Below, piece after piece: positions 14,920 through 23,235 of a stretch of 43,056 nt of DNA. Under the pieces are notes generated by a model. The model saw nothing but the letters and a program-made list of their open reading frames with translations. It had not been told where the DNA came from and searched no databases. The stretch covers positions 1 to 43,056 of the forward strand of contig CAKSAJ010000024.1 in assembly GCA_934435195.1 (NCBI GenBank), written 5' to 3'. The number at the start of each line of letters is the position of its first letter. Position 1 is the stretch's first letter. The stretch is from an uncultured Schaedlerella sp. GTDB taxonomy: Bacteria > Bacillota > Clostridia > Lachnospirales > Lachnospiraceae. The position numbers and the translations under genes were made by a program.

Positions 14920-16860
14920 ATGAGGATTCGGGATTTACTTGCACCGGAAAGCATTTGTCTGAATGGAGCCGCAGCAGACAAAAAAGATGTATTGAATCAG
15001 ATGGTTGATCTGATGGCAAAAAGCGGAAAGGTATCTGATAAGGAAAATTATCTGGCAGCTGTATTCGCAAGAGAAGAGGAAGGAACAACAGGAGTAGGAG
15101 ACGGAATTGCAATTCCTCATGGAAGATGTACAGGAGTAAATAAGCCGGGACTTGCAGCTATGGTTCTGCCACAGGGAGTAGAGTATGAGGCGCTTGATGA
15201 TGAGCCGGTTAATCTGATCTTTCTTATTGCTGCACCGGAAGGCGCTGGAAATGTACACATCACAATTTTGAGTAAGTTATCAATGATGTTGATGGATGAC
15301 ACATTTACAGAATCTCTTCGCAAAGCAAAATCAGTAGAAGAGTTTCTTAATATTATAGACGCAGCAGAGACGGAAAAGGATGATGCAGATGCAGCAAAGG
15401 AAAAAGCTGCAGCTCAGACGGATCTTGCAGCAGACAAAGAGAAAGACAATCAGAAATTAATTCTTGCGGTAACAGCATGTCCAACAGGAATCGCCCATAC
15501 ATATATGGCAGCTGAGAGCATTGAGAAGGCAGCAAAGAAAAAAGGATATCTTGTAAAAGTAGAGACAAGAGGATCCGGTGGAGCTAAAAATGTTCTGACA
15601 GAGGAAGAAATCGAAGCAGCGGACGGAATTATTGTAGCAGCAGATACAAATGTTCCGATGGATAGATTTGACGGAAAAGCATTGATTGAATGTCAGGTTT
15701 CACATGGAATCAATAAGGCTGATGAGTTGATCGATACAATTGTTTCAGGACAGGCAGAAATTTATAAAGCAGCTGCACCAGTAAAAAAATCAAGCTCACA
15801 GTCAATGAGCGGCGGTGTTGGTCATACAATTTACAAACATTTGATGAATGGTGTATCTCACATGCTTCCATTCGTTGTAGGTGGAGGTATTCTGATCGCG
15901 ATTGCATTTTTGATTGATGGATTATGTGTAGACTTAAATGCTTTGAGTGCGGCAGAAAGAGCAAACTTTGGTACAATCACACCAATTGCGGCAACATTTA
16001 AAACAATTGGCGGCGTTGCATTTGGATTTATGCTCCCAATCCTTGCAGGATTTATCGCAATGAGTATTGCTGACAGACCGGGACTTGTAGCAGGTTTTGT
16101 AGGCGGAGCAATCGCAGCAAACGGAACATCAGGATTCCTGGGAGCATTGGCAGCAGGTTTCCTTGCAGGATTTATTGTAAACCTGATTAAAAAAGTATGT
16201 GAAAAATTACCGGATTCACTGGAAGGTATCAAACCGGTATTACTCTATCCTGTATTTGGCGTACTATTGATGGGATTGAGTATGACATTTATTATTGAGC
16301 CAATCGTTGGAGTTATTAACACTGGATTGAACAATGGTCTGGGAAGCTTAAGTGGAATGAATGCAGTTCTTCTCGGAGCAATCCTCGGAGGAATGATGTC
16401 AATCGATATGGGTGGCCCATTTAACAAGGCAGCTTATGTATTTGGTACAGCATCTATCGCAGCAGGAAACTATAACATTATGGCAGCAGTTATGGTAGGA
16501 GGAATGGTTGCACCATGTGCGATCGCTCTTGCAACACTCTTATTTAAAAATAAATTTACAGTGGAAGAACGTAAATCAGGACCTACAAACTTTGTTATGG
16601 GCTTGTCATTTATCACAGAAGGAGCAATCCCATTTGCTGCATCAGATCCGCTGCATGTACTTCCATCTTGTATTGTTGGATCTGCACTTGCAGGAGCTTT
16701 GTCTATGGCATTTAACTGTACACTGATGGCACCTCATGGTGGAATCTTTGTATTCCCTGTTGTAGGTAATCCAATCATGTATGTAATTGCACTTGTTGCC
16801 GGAACTATTGTAGGCGCAATTTTACTTGGCATACTGAAAAAACCAGTAGAAAATGAGTAG
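14920..16860 (+). CDS. fruA: Fructose-specific PTS enzyme IIABC FruA
   Basis: 646 residues holding all three PTS parts. The IIA domain (1-150) carries H67 in GIAIPHGRC; an Ala/Lys/Asp-rich linker follows to about 178. The IIB domain (about 180-280) carries C187 in ACPTGIAHTYMAAE, and the IIC membrane domain (about 305-640) has some eight to ten hydrophobic segments. It imports fructose and delivers fructose-1-phosphate to FruK. Phosphate must come from enzyme I and a true HPr encoded elsewhere, since the HPr-like protein at 9310 lacks His15. Full-length, second gene of the fru operon. Confidence 0.95.
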   Translation: MRIRDLLAPESICLNGAAADKKDVLNQMVDLMAKSGKVSDKENYLAAVFAREEEGTTGVGDGIAIPHGRCTGVNKPGLAAMVLPQGVEYEALDDEPVNLIFLIAAPEGAGNVHITILSKLSMMLMDDTFTESLRKAKSVEEFLNIIDAAETEKDDADAAKEKAAAQTDLAADKEKDNQKLILAVTACPTGIAHTYMAAESIEKAAKKKGYLVKVETRGSGGAKNVLTEEEIEAADGIIVAADTNVPMDRFDGKALIECQVSHGINKADELIDTIVSGQAEIYKAAAPVKKSSSQSMSGGVGHTIYKHLMNGVSHMLPFVVGGGILIAIAFLIDGLCVDLNALSAAERANFGTITPIAATFKTIGGVAFGFMLPILAGFIAMSIADRPGLVAGFVGGAIAANGTSGFLGALAAGFLAGFIVNLIKKVCEKLPDSLEGIKPVLLYPVFGVLLMGLSMTFIIEPIVGVINTGLNNGLGSLSGMNAVLLGAILGGMMSIDMGGPFNKAAYVFGTASIAAGNYNIMAAVMVGGMVAPCAIALATLLFKNKFTVEERKSGPTNFVMGLSFITEGAIPFAASDPLHVLPSCIVGSALAGALSMAFNCTLMAPHGGIFVFPVVGNPIMYVIALVAGTIVGAILLGILKKPVENE

Positions 16861-16946
16861 AATTGTAAAAATGTACAGAGTTTTCATAAAAATAAGCGTA
16901 ATATAAGAAAAAATGAATGAAATTTCATTATGGATAAAATTAATGC

Positions 16947-16975
16947 TTGCCTTTTAAAAGGGTTTGAGTTATATT
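16947..16975 (+). promoter_or_regulatory. Promoter for glutamine synthetase
   Basis: TTGCCT (16947-16952), 17-bp spacer, TATATT (16970-16975). Transcription would begin near 16982, just before the hairpin at 16994. Confidence 0.65.
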
Positions 16976-16993
16976 GAAAGCAGGAAATGAAAC

Positions 16994-17032
16994 AGGGGCG
17001 TTCCAAGGATACTTGGAGTGCCTCTTTTTTTT
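16994..17032 (+). terminator. Terminator-like hairpin between fruA and glnA
   Basis: AGGGGCGTTCCAAG (16994-17007) pairs with CTTGGAGTGCCTCT (17012-17025) through G-U pairs with a GATA loop, followed by T8. It ends fruA readthrough, but because a promoter-like pair lies upstream at 16947-16975 it would also sit in the 5' leader of the glutamine synthetase transcript. Confidence 0.8.
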
Positions 17033-17068
17033 CTGGACATAAATTATTTTGGGAAAAGGAGAAGAACA

Positions 17069-19183
17069 ATGAGCACAGAATTAATTAATGTGGCTGACAT
17101 TTTTGGAGAGAACGTATTTAATGATACGGTTATGCAGGAACGTTTACCAAAAAAGATTTATAAAAACTTAAAGAAAACAATTGAAGAGGGAAAAGAGCTG
17201 GATCTTGAGACAGCAGATGTCATTGCTCATGAGATGAAAGAATGGGCAATCGAAAAGGGAGCAACACATTACACACACTGGTTTTTACCATTGACAGGTG
17301 TTACAGCAGAGAAGCATGATTCATTTATTTCCGCTCCACTTCCAAGTGGAAAAGTATTAATGAGCTTTTCAGGAAAAGAATTGATCAAAGGAGAGCCGGA
17401 TGCATCTTCATTCCCATCAGGCGGACTTCGTGCTACATTTGAGGCAAGAGGATATACAGCGTGGGATTGTACATCACCAGCATTTGTAAGAGAGGACGCA
17501 GCAGGAGCTACACTTTGTATTCCTACAGCATTCTGTTCTTATACAGGAGAGGCTCTTGACCAGAAGACTCCACTTCTTAGATCAATGGAAGCTATCAACA
17601 CACAGTCCCTCAGACTTCTCCGTTTATTTGGAAATACAACATCTAAAAAAGTAACTCCATCTGTAGGACCAGAGCAGGAATACTTCCTGGTTGATGCAGA
17701 GAAATTTATGCAGAGAAAAGATTTGATCTACACAGGACGTACATTGTTTGGAGCTATGCCTCCAAAAGGACAGGAACTGGATGATCATTATTTCGGAACA
17801 ATCCGTCAGAGAATTGCATCTTTCATGAGAGATGTTAACATCGAACTCTGGAAAGTTGGTGTATCTGCAAAAACACAGCACAATGAGGTTGCACCTGCTC
17901 AGCACGAGCTTGCTCCGATTTATGCAGAAGCAAATATCGCAGTAGATCACAACCAGATCATCATGCAGACTTTGAAGAGAGTTGCATGCCAGCATGGTAT
18001 GAAGTGTCTGCTTCATGAGAAACCATTTGCAGGAGTTAATGGTTCCGGAAAACATAACAACTGGTCTATCACAACAGATGATGGAATCAACATGTTAGAG
18101 CCAGGTAAGACACCTCACGAGAATACACAGTTCTTACTTGTACTTGCATGTATCTTAAAAGCAGTTAATAAACATGCGGATCTGCTTCGTCAGTCAGCAG
18201 CTGATCCGGGAAATGACCACAGACTTGGAGCAAATGAGGCACCACCGGCAATCATCTCTGTATTCCTTGGAGAACAGCTTGAGGATGTAAGACAGCAGCT
18301 GATCAGCACAGGTACAGCTACACACAGCTTGAAAGGTGGAAAACTGGAGACTGGTGTTGCAACACTTCCAGACCTTTCTAAAGATGCAACAGACAGAAAC
18401 AGAACATCACCATTTGCATTTACAGGAAATAAATTCGAGTTCCGTATGGTTGGTTCACGTGATTCTATCGCAAATGCAAACATCGTACTGAACACAATCG
18501 TTGCAGAAGCATTTGCAGATGCTTGTGACATTCTTGAGAAAGCAGATGACTTTGAACTCGCAGTACATGACCTGATCAAAGAATACATGATCGAAAGTGA
18601 TAAAGTTGTATTTAACGGAAATGGTTACTCTGATGAGTGGGTAGCAGAGGCTGAGAGACGTGGACTTCCAAATATTAAGTCTATGGTAGAGTCTATTCCT
18701 GCAATTACAACAGACAAAGCAGTTGCATTGTTTGAGAGATTCAATGTATTTACAAAACCTGAACTGGAATCTCGTGCTGAGATTGAATATGAAGCATATG
18801 CAAAAGCAATCAATATCGAGGCTCGTACAATGATCGATATGGCAAGCAAACAGTTCGTTCCTGCAGTTATGAAATATACAAAACAGCTTGCAGATACAGT
18901 AATCGCTGTAAAAGAAGCCGGAGCAGACACTGAAGTTCAGTCAGAAGCACTGGTAGAAGTATCAGCACTGTTAAAAGAAACAAAAGATGCACTTCTTGCA
19001 CTTGAAAAAGTAACAGATGAAGCAGCAGAAAAAGAAGAAGGAGAAGTTCAGGCTACATACTATCATTCAGAAGTTGTTCCTGCAATGGCAGCACTTCGTG
19101 CACCAGTTGATAAACTGGAAATGATCGTGGACAAAGAAGCTTGGCCAATGCCTTCTTATGGAGATTTGATCTTCGAGGTTTAA
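17069..19183 (+). CDS. glnN: Type III glutamine synthetase (GlnN)
   Basis: 704 residues; the ATG at 17069 has AAAAGGAG in front and the longer frame begins in the leader hairpin. It makes glutamine from glutamate, ammonia and ATP. The length and content are those of GSIII, not the ~450-residue GSI: an N-terminal domain with THWFLPLTGVTAEKHDSF, the catalytic core with GPEQEYFLVD, NEVAPAQHELAPIYAEAN, FAGVNGSGKHNNWSI, LGANEAPPAIISVF and NRTSPFAFTGNKFEFR, and a helical C-terminal region. GSIII is common in Bacteroides and Clostridia. It is a single-gene transcript with its own promoter and terminator. No regulator gene lies beside it. Confidence 0.95.
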   Translation: MSTELINVADIFGENVFNDTVMQERLPKKIYKNLKKTIEEGKELDLETADVIAHEMKEWAIEKGATHYTHWFLPLTGVTAEKHDSFISAPLPSGKVLMSFSGKELIKGEPDASSFPSGGLRATFEARGYTAWDCTSPAFVREDAAGATLCIPTAFCSYTGEALDQKTPLLRSMEAINTQSLRLLRLFGNTTSKKVTPSVGPEQEYFLVDAEKFMQRKDLIYTGRTLFGAMPPKGQELDDHYFGTIRQRIASFMRDVNIELWKVGVSAKTQHNEVAPAQHELAPIYAEANIAVDHNQIIMQTLKRVACQHGMKCLLHEKPFAGVNGSGKHNNWSITTDDGINMLEPGKTPHENTQFLLVLACILKAVNKHADLLRQSAADPGNDHRLGANEAPPAIISVFLGEQLEDVRQQLISTGTATHSLKGGKLETGVATLPDLSKDATDRNRTSPFAFTGNKFEFRMVGSRDSIANANIVLNTIVAEAFADACDILEKADDFELAVHDLIKEYMIESDKVVFNGNGYSDEWVAEAERRGLPNIKSMVESIPAITTDKAVALFERFNVFTKPELESRAEIEYEAYAKAINIEARTMIDMASKQFVPAVMKYTKQLADTVIAVKEAGADTEVQSEALVEVSALLKETKDALLALEKVTDEAAEKEEGEVQATYYHSEVVPAMAALRAPVDKLEMIVDKEAWPMPSYGDLIFEV

Positions 19184-19211
19184 AGGTCAGAAGTTCTGAT
19201 AACAGAGAGAA

Positions 19212-19239
19212 GCGGATTCCGAACTGGAGTCCGCTTTTT
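19212..19239 (+). terminator. Terminator of glnN
   Basis: GCGGATTCC (19212-19220), 5-nt loop, GGAGTCCGC (19226-19234), TTTTT. Confidence 0.88.
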
Positions 19240-19254
19240 CTATTGCATTATAAA

Positions 19255-19284
19255 CTGACAAAATAACAAAGATTCTGTTATAAT
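19255..19284 (+). promoter_or_regulatory. Promoter of the xdhC-like / sbcCD operon
   Basis: CTGACA (19255-19260), 18-bp spacer, TATAAT (19279-19284) with TG one base upstream (extended -10). About 35 bp before the first gene. Confidence 0.65.
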
Positions 19285-19317
19285 GATAAACAGTGATAAT
19301 TAAACGGAGGAAATGGT

Positions 19318-20343
19318 ATGGAAATGTATCAGAAGTTATTAAAAGAGACAGAGGAAAAGGGAAGTGCAGCGCTGATAACTACATTGGGAGAGTCATTAGA
19401 AAAGAATGTGTTTCGAAAAGAAGAAGCATCTGAGATTGTTCAAAAAGCGGTCGAGGAAGCAAAAATGGAAGGAGAACCGCGTCTGGTAGAGGACGGCGAT
19501 AAACAGTATTTTGTAGAATCATTTTGCAGAGAAGAGCGCCTGATCATTCTTGGAGGGGGACATGTAGGACTGGCACTGGCAGAGTTTGCTGCGAGAACCG
19601 GTTTTCAGGTATGCGTGGTGGATGACAGACCATCATTTGCAAATACTGTGCGATTCCCGTGGGCAGCAGAAGTATTGTGTGAGGGATTTGCAAGTGCAAT
19701 TGAAAAGCTTCAGATAAATGAATATGACTACATTACAATTCTTACAAGAGGACACAGACATGATGGGGACTGTCTGCGTGCATTGTATAAACAGAAAAAA
19801 AGTGCATATCTTGGTATGATTGGTTCCAGAAGACGAGTAAAACAGTTGAAAGAACAGCTTCACGAAGAAGAGAACATTTCACAGGAATGGTTAGATTTTA
19901 TTCATTCTCCGATTGGATTAAGCATTGGAGCAGTCAGCCCGGAAGAAATTGCGATTGCAATTTTAGCAGAGATCATTCAGGTGAAGCGTACAGAACAGAG
20001 AACAGATAAGGTAATGTCGTCTGATATGGATATGAGAGTGATGGAACGATTGGCTAACCCAGATGAAAAAAGAAAAGAACAAGGGAAGGCTGTTGTGACG
20101 ATCATTGAGACAAAAGGTTCTACACCGAGAAAATCAGGAGCAAAGATGATCGTATATGAAGATGGGACAATTGAAGGCACCATTGGAGGCGGATGTGCAG
20201 AGGCAGGCATATCACAGATGGCAAGACAGATTATTCAAAAGGGCGGTTATCTGATCCAGCATATAGATATGACAGGAGCAGTTGCGGAAGATGAAGGAAT
20301 GGTCTGCGGCGGTGTTATGAAAGTGTTAATTGAGAAGGCATAA
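19318..20343 (+). CDS. XdhC/CoxI-family protein with permuted domain order
   Basis: 341 residues. XdhC/CoxI proteins act in maturation of molybdenum hydroxylases (cofactor sulfuration and insertion). Here the Rossmann half comes first (about 70-230: LIILGGGHVGLALAEFA at 75-91, VVDDRPSFAN, GMIGSRRRV, SPIGLSIGAVSPEEIAIAI). The XdhC_CoxI half follows (about 258-340: TIIETKGSTPRKSGAKMIV, GTIGGGCAEAG, CGGVMKVLIE). The classical protein has these in the opposite order. The conserved Cys in GGGCAE is kept. No molybdenum hydroxylase is in the window; it heads an operon with an ABC-class ATPase and sbcD-sbcC. The ATG follows GGAGG. Biochemical role here unknown. Confidence 0.85.
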   Translation: MEMYQKLLKETEEKGSAALITTLGESLEKNVFRKEEASEIVQKAVEEAKMEGEPRLVEDGDKQYFVESFCREERLIILGGGHVGLALAEFAARTGFQVCVVDDRPSFANTVRFPWAAEVLCEGFASAIEKLQINEYDYITILTRGHRHDGDCLRALYKQKKSAYLGMIGSRRRVKQLKEQLHEEENISQEWLDFIHSPIGLSIGAVSPEEIAIAILAEIIQVKRTEQRTDKVMSSDMDMRVMERLANPDEKRKEQGKAVVTIIETKGSTPRKSGAKMIVYEDGTIEGTIGGGCAEAGISQMARQIIQKGGYLIQHIDMTGAVAEDEGMVCGGVMKVLIEKA

Positions 20344-20379
20344 AAGACAGCAGTGACAGGATGGAGGAAGTTATAGAAG

Positions 20380-22083
20380 ATGCAGTCAGCAACAGAATTA
20401 AAACAGTTATTAGACAGAATTGATCACAGAGGATATCCGGCATATAAAGATACGAAAGGACAATATCAGTTTCAGGGATATATTTTTTCTATTGATCATG
20501 TGCAGGGAGATCCATTTGCATCCCCGTCAAAGGTGAGTGTACAGGTGAAGGGGAGTACAGCAGGATTTCCGGAAGAGTTATATAAAGGCAGACACCAGAG
20601 GGCAGCACTGCAAGATGAGATGACGCGCCAGTTTTATCATGCAATTCAAAAGTATGCTTTTCGAGCAAAAGGCTCCGGAAAAAGCGGATTGATATCTGTG
20701 AGTAAATGTGGGCAGGAAGTGTTGGAACGTACTGCGTGTGAAATAAATCCGAAAAACGGAGATGTTAAGCTTCGTTTTGAAGTGGGATTTCCGGCAAATG
20801 GACGCACGATCAATGCACGGGAACTGGAAAAGATTGTATTTGGATTTCTTCCGGAGTGTGTGGAACAGAGCTTGTTTTATAAAAATTGTGATAAGAAACG
20901 TGTTCGTTCTATAATTGATCTTGCAGAGGATCAACAATATATCCGAGACGAATTAGAAAAGAAAAATTTGATTGCATTTGTGGCAAATGGAGCAATCCTT
21001 CCGAGAGAATCCGGTGTTTCGGATAAACCGATGAAGGGGGCAGTAAGATTTCAGTCGCCAAAGGAAATGGAAGTTACAATGAAATTGCCACATAAAGGTG
21101 AGATTTCCGGGATGGGAATCCGGCGAGGGATTACATTGATCGTCGGTGGTGGCTATCACGGAAAATCAACATTGTTAAAAGCATTGGAACTGGGTGTGTA
21201 TAACCATATCCAGGGGGACGGAAGAGAGTATGTGATCACGAAAGATGATGCGATGAAGATTCGGGCAGAAGATGGAAGAAGCATCAAAAAAACGGATATT
21301 TCGATGTTTATTAATGACCTTCCAAATGGAAAGGATACGAGAGGATTTTACACAGAAGATGCAAGTGGAAGTACGTCTCAGGCGGCAAATGTTATTGAAA
21401 GCATGGAAGCCGGGGCAAGCGTGATGCTGATAGATGAAGACACCAGTGCGACCAATTTTATGATTCGTGACGAATTGATGCAAAGAGTCATTCATCGGGA
21501 TATGGAGCCAATCACTCCATTTATCGACCGAATTTTAGAACTGTATCAGGTATATGGCATTTCTACGGTGATAGTAGCAGGTAGTTCAGGGGCATATTTC
21601 CATATTGCGGATACGATCATCCAGATGGACCGTTACGAGCCAAAAGAGATTACAAAGCTGGCAAAAGAGACAGCGAAAGATTTTCCGGCGATGAGCGGGA
21701 TGGAAAGTCCGGCAGAAAAACCGGTTTTCGTAAGATGTCCAAGACAAGGCAGAGGATTTAAACCGAATGACAGAATCAAAATGAAAACGATGGGAAAAGA
21801 AATGGTTCAGATTAATCGGGAGAACATTGATCTTAGATATGTGGAACAATTGGCAGATACCGAGCAGGTCAGTGCATTAGGATACTGTGTGAGATATGCG
21901 GAAAAACATTTATTCCAGGGAAAAGATACCATACAAAATGTAGTGGATAAACTGGAAGAAAAGATTTGCAGGGAAGGTCTTTCGAGTCTTTGTGAGAGCA
22001 ATGCAAGTGTGGCAAATCTTGCATTGCCAAGAAGACAGGAAATATTTGCATGTCTGAATCGATATCGGGGGTTAAATCTATGA
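20380..22083 (+). CDS. Predicted ATPase of the ABC class (PF09818-type)
   Basis: 567 residues, soluble. An N-terminal region (about 1-235) includes LLDRIDHRGYPAYKDTKGQY and DPFASPSKVSVQV. The ATPase core begins with ITLIVGGGYHGKSTLLKALE (Walker A-like GGGYHGKST, near residue 255) and includes MEAGASVMLIDEDTSATNFM (Walker B, near 350) and TVIVAGSSGAYFHIADTII. There is no membrane part and no transport partner. This family of standalone ABC-type ATPases is widespread but uncharacterised. It follows the XdhC-like gene by 36 bp and overlaps sbcD by 4 bp (ATGA), so translation is coupled to a nuclease subunit; a nucleic-acid role is possible but unproven. Confidence 0.85.
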   Translation: MQSATELKQLLDRIDHRGYPAYKDTKGQYQFQGYIFSIDHVQGDPFASPSKVSVQVKGSTAGFPEELYKGRHQRAALQDEMTRQFYHAIQKYAFRAKGSGKSGLISVSKCGQEVLERTACEINPKNGDVKLRFEVGFPANGRTINARELEKIVFGFLPECVEQSLFYKNCDKKRVRSIIDLAEDQQYIRDELEKKNLIAFVANGAILPRESGVSDKPMKGAVRFQSPKEMEVTMKLPHKGEISGMGIRRGITLIVGGGYHGKSTLLKALELGVYNHIQGDGREYVITKDDAMKIRAEDGRSIKKTDISMFINDLPNGKDTRGFYTEDASGSTSQAANVIESMEAGASVMLIDEDTSATNFMIRDELMQRVIHRDMEPITPFIDRILELYQVYGISTVIVAGSSGAYFHIADTIIQMDRYEPKEITKLAKETAKDFPAMSGMESPAEKPVFVRCPRQGRGFKPNDRIKMKTMGKEMVQINRENIDLRYVEQLADTEQVSALGYCVRYAEKHLFQGKDTIQNVVDKLEEKICREGLSSLCESNASVANLALPRRQEIFACLNRYRGLNL

Positions 22084-23231
22084 GATTTTTTCATTTATCT
22101 GATCTGCATATTGGAAAGCAGCTTCATTCATATAATCTGAAGCAGGATCAGGAACATATTCTGCAGGAAGTAGTATCTTATGCAGAAAAATTAAGACCGG
22201 ATGCAATTGTATTTGCTGGTGATATTTATGATAAATCGGTGCCGTCTGCGGAAGCTGTGAGGATATTTGACGAGTTCCTCACAGAGCTTTCGAGTCTGGA
22301 ACCGGCTATTCCGATTTTGATGATCGCAGGAAATCATGATTCTGCACAGAGGCTGAATTATGCCAGTCAGATATTGAAACGGCAGAATATTTATATAGCC
22401 GGAAATGTACCGGAAACAGAGGAAGAATATTTAAAAAAGCTGGTTTTGCAGGATGAGGAAGGCAAGGTGAATTTTTATTTTCTTCCGTTTTTGAAGCCGG
22501 GATATGTCAGAGGTGTGTTCGATGAAGAGATTCCGGAGAGTTATGAAGCGGCGGTAAGAAAAATATTAGAGCGGGAACATATTGATTGGAATGAGAGAAA
22601 TGTATTGATATCCCATCAGTTCTATGCAGGAAGCGGACAGAAGATGGAGCGGTCAGAGTCTGAGACGGCATCGGTGGGCGGTCTGGATCTGATTGACAGC
22701 AGTTGTGTACAGAATTTTGATTATGTGGCACTGGGACATTTGCATGGGGCACAAAGAGCGGGAGCAGAGCATATCCGTTATTGTGGAACTTTGTTAAAAT
22801 ATTCGGTCAGTGAAGCGAATCAGAATAAAACACTGCACCTAATTTCACTTGGGAAAAAAGAAGATGCAGTACAGGTAGAAGAACTTCCATTACATCCACT
22901 TCGGGATGTGCGAAAAGTAAGAGGAGAGCTTGAAGAAATCATTGCGGATGCGAAGCTTGAGAATAAAGATGATTATATCAGTGTGACATTGACAGATGAG
23001 GTGGATCCATATAAACCAAAAGAGCAGCTAGAGAGAGTATATTCACACATTTTGGAAGTGCGCATGGATAATACAAGAACCCGGAAAAAACTGGAAGAGT
23101 TTGAAGAGGAAGCAGTGGTGTCAGACCCGCTGACTGTTTTTGAAGAATTTTTTGAGGAAATGCAGGGAAGAGCGATGAATGAGGAAGAGAAGTCTCTTCT
23201 TGTAGAAGTATTAGAAGAAGCAGGAGAGTGA
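22080..23231 (+). CDS. sbcD: Exonuclease subunit SbcD (Mre11 type)
   Basis: 383 residues from the ATG at 22080, which overlaps the upstream stop by 4 bp; a GGGGG stretch serves as ribosome site. It is the Mn2+-dependent nuclease of the SbcCD complex, which cleaves DNA hairpins and blocked ends. Calcineurin-type phosphoesterase motifs are complete: SDLHIGK (7-13), GDIYDKS, AGNHDS, SHQFYAG and GHLHGAQ. The C-terminal capping region (about 275-383) binds SbcC, encoded 5 bp downstream. Hairpin cleavage is notable here given the long palindromes in the same window. Confidence 0.95.
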   Translation: MRFFHLSDLHIGKQLHSYNLKQDQEHILQEVVSYAEKLRPDAIVFAGDIYDKSVPSAEAVRIFDEFLTELSSLEPAIPILMIAGNHDSAQRLNYASQILKRQNIYIAGNVPETEEEYLKKLVLQDEEGKVNFYFLPFLKPGYVRGVFDEEIPESYEAAVRKILEREHIDWNERNVLISHQFYAGSGQKMERSESETASVGGLDLIDSSCVQNFDYVALGHLHGAQRAGAEHIRYCGTLLKYSVSEANQNKTLHLISLGKKEDAVQVEELPLHPLRDVRKVRGELEEIIADAKLENKDDYISVTLTDEVDPYKPKEQLERVYSHILEVRMDNTRTRKKLEEFEEEAVVSDPLTVFEEFFEEMQGRAMNEEEKSLLVEVLEEAGE

Positions 23232-23235
23232 GAAA

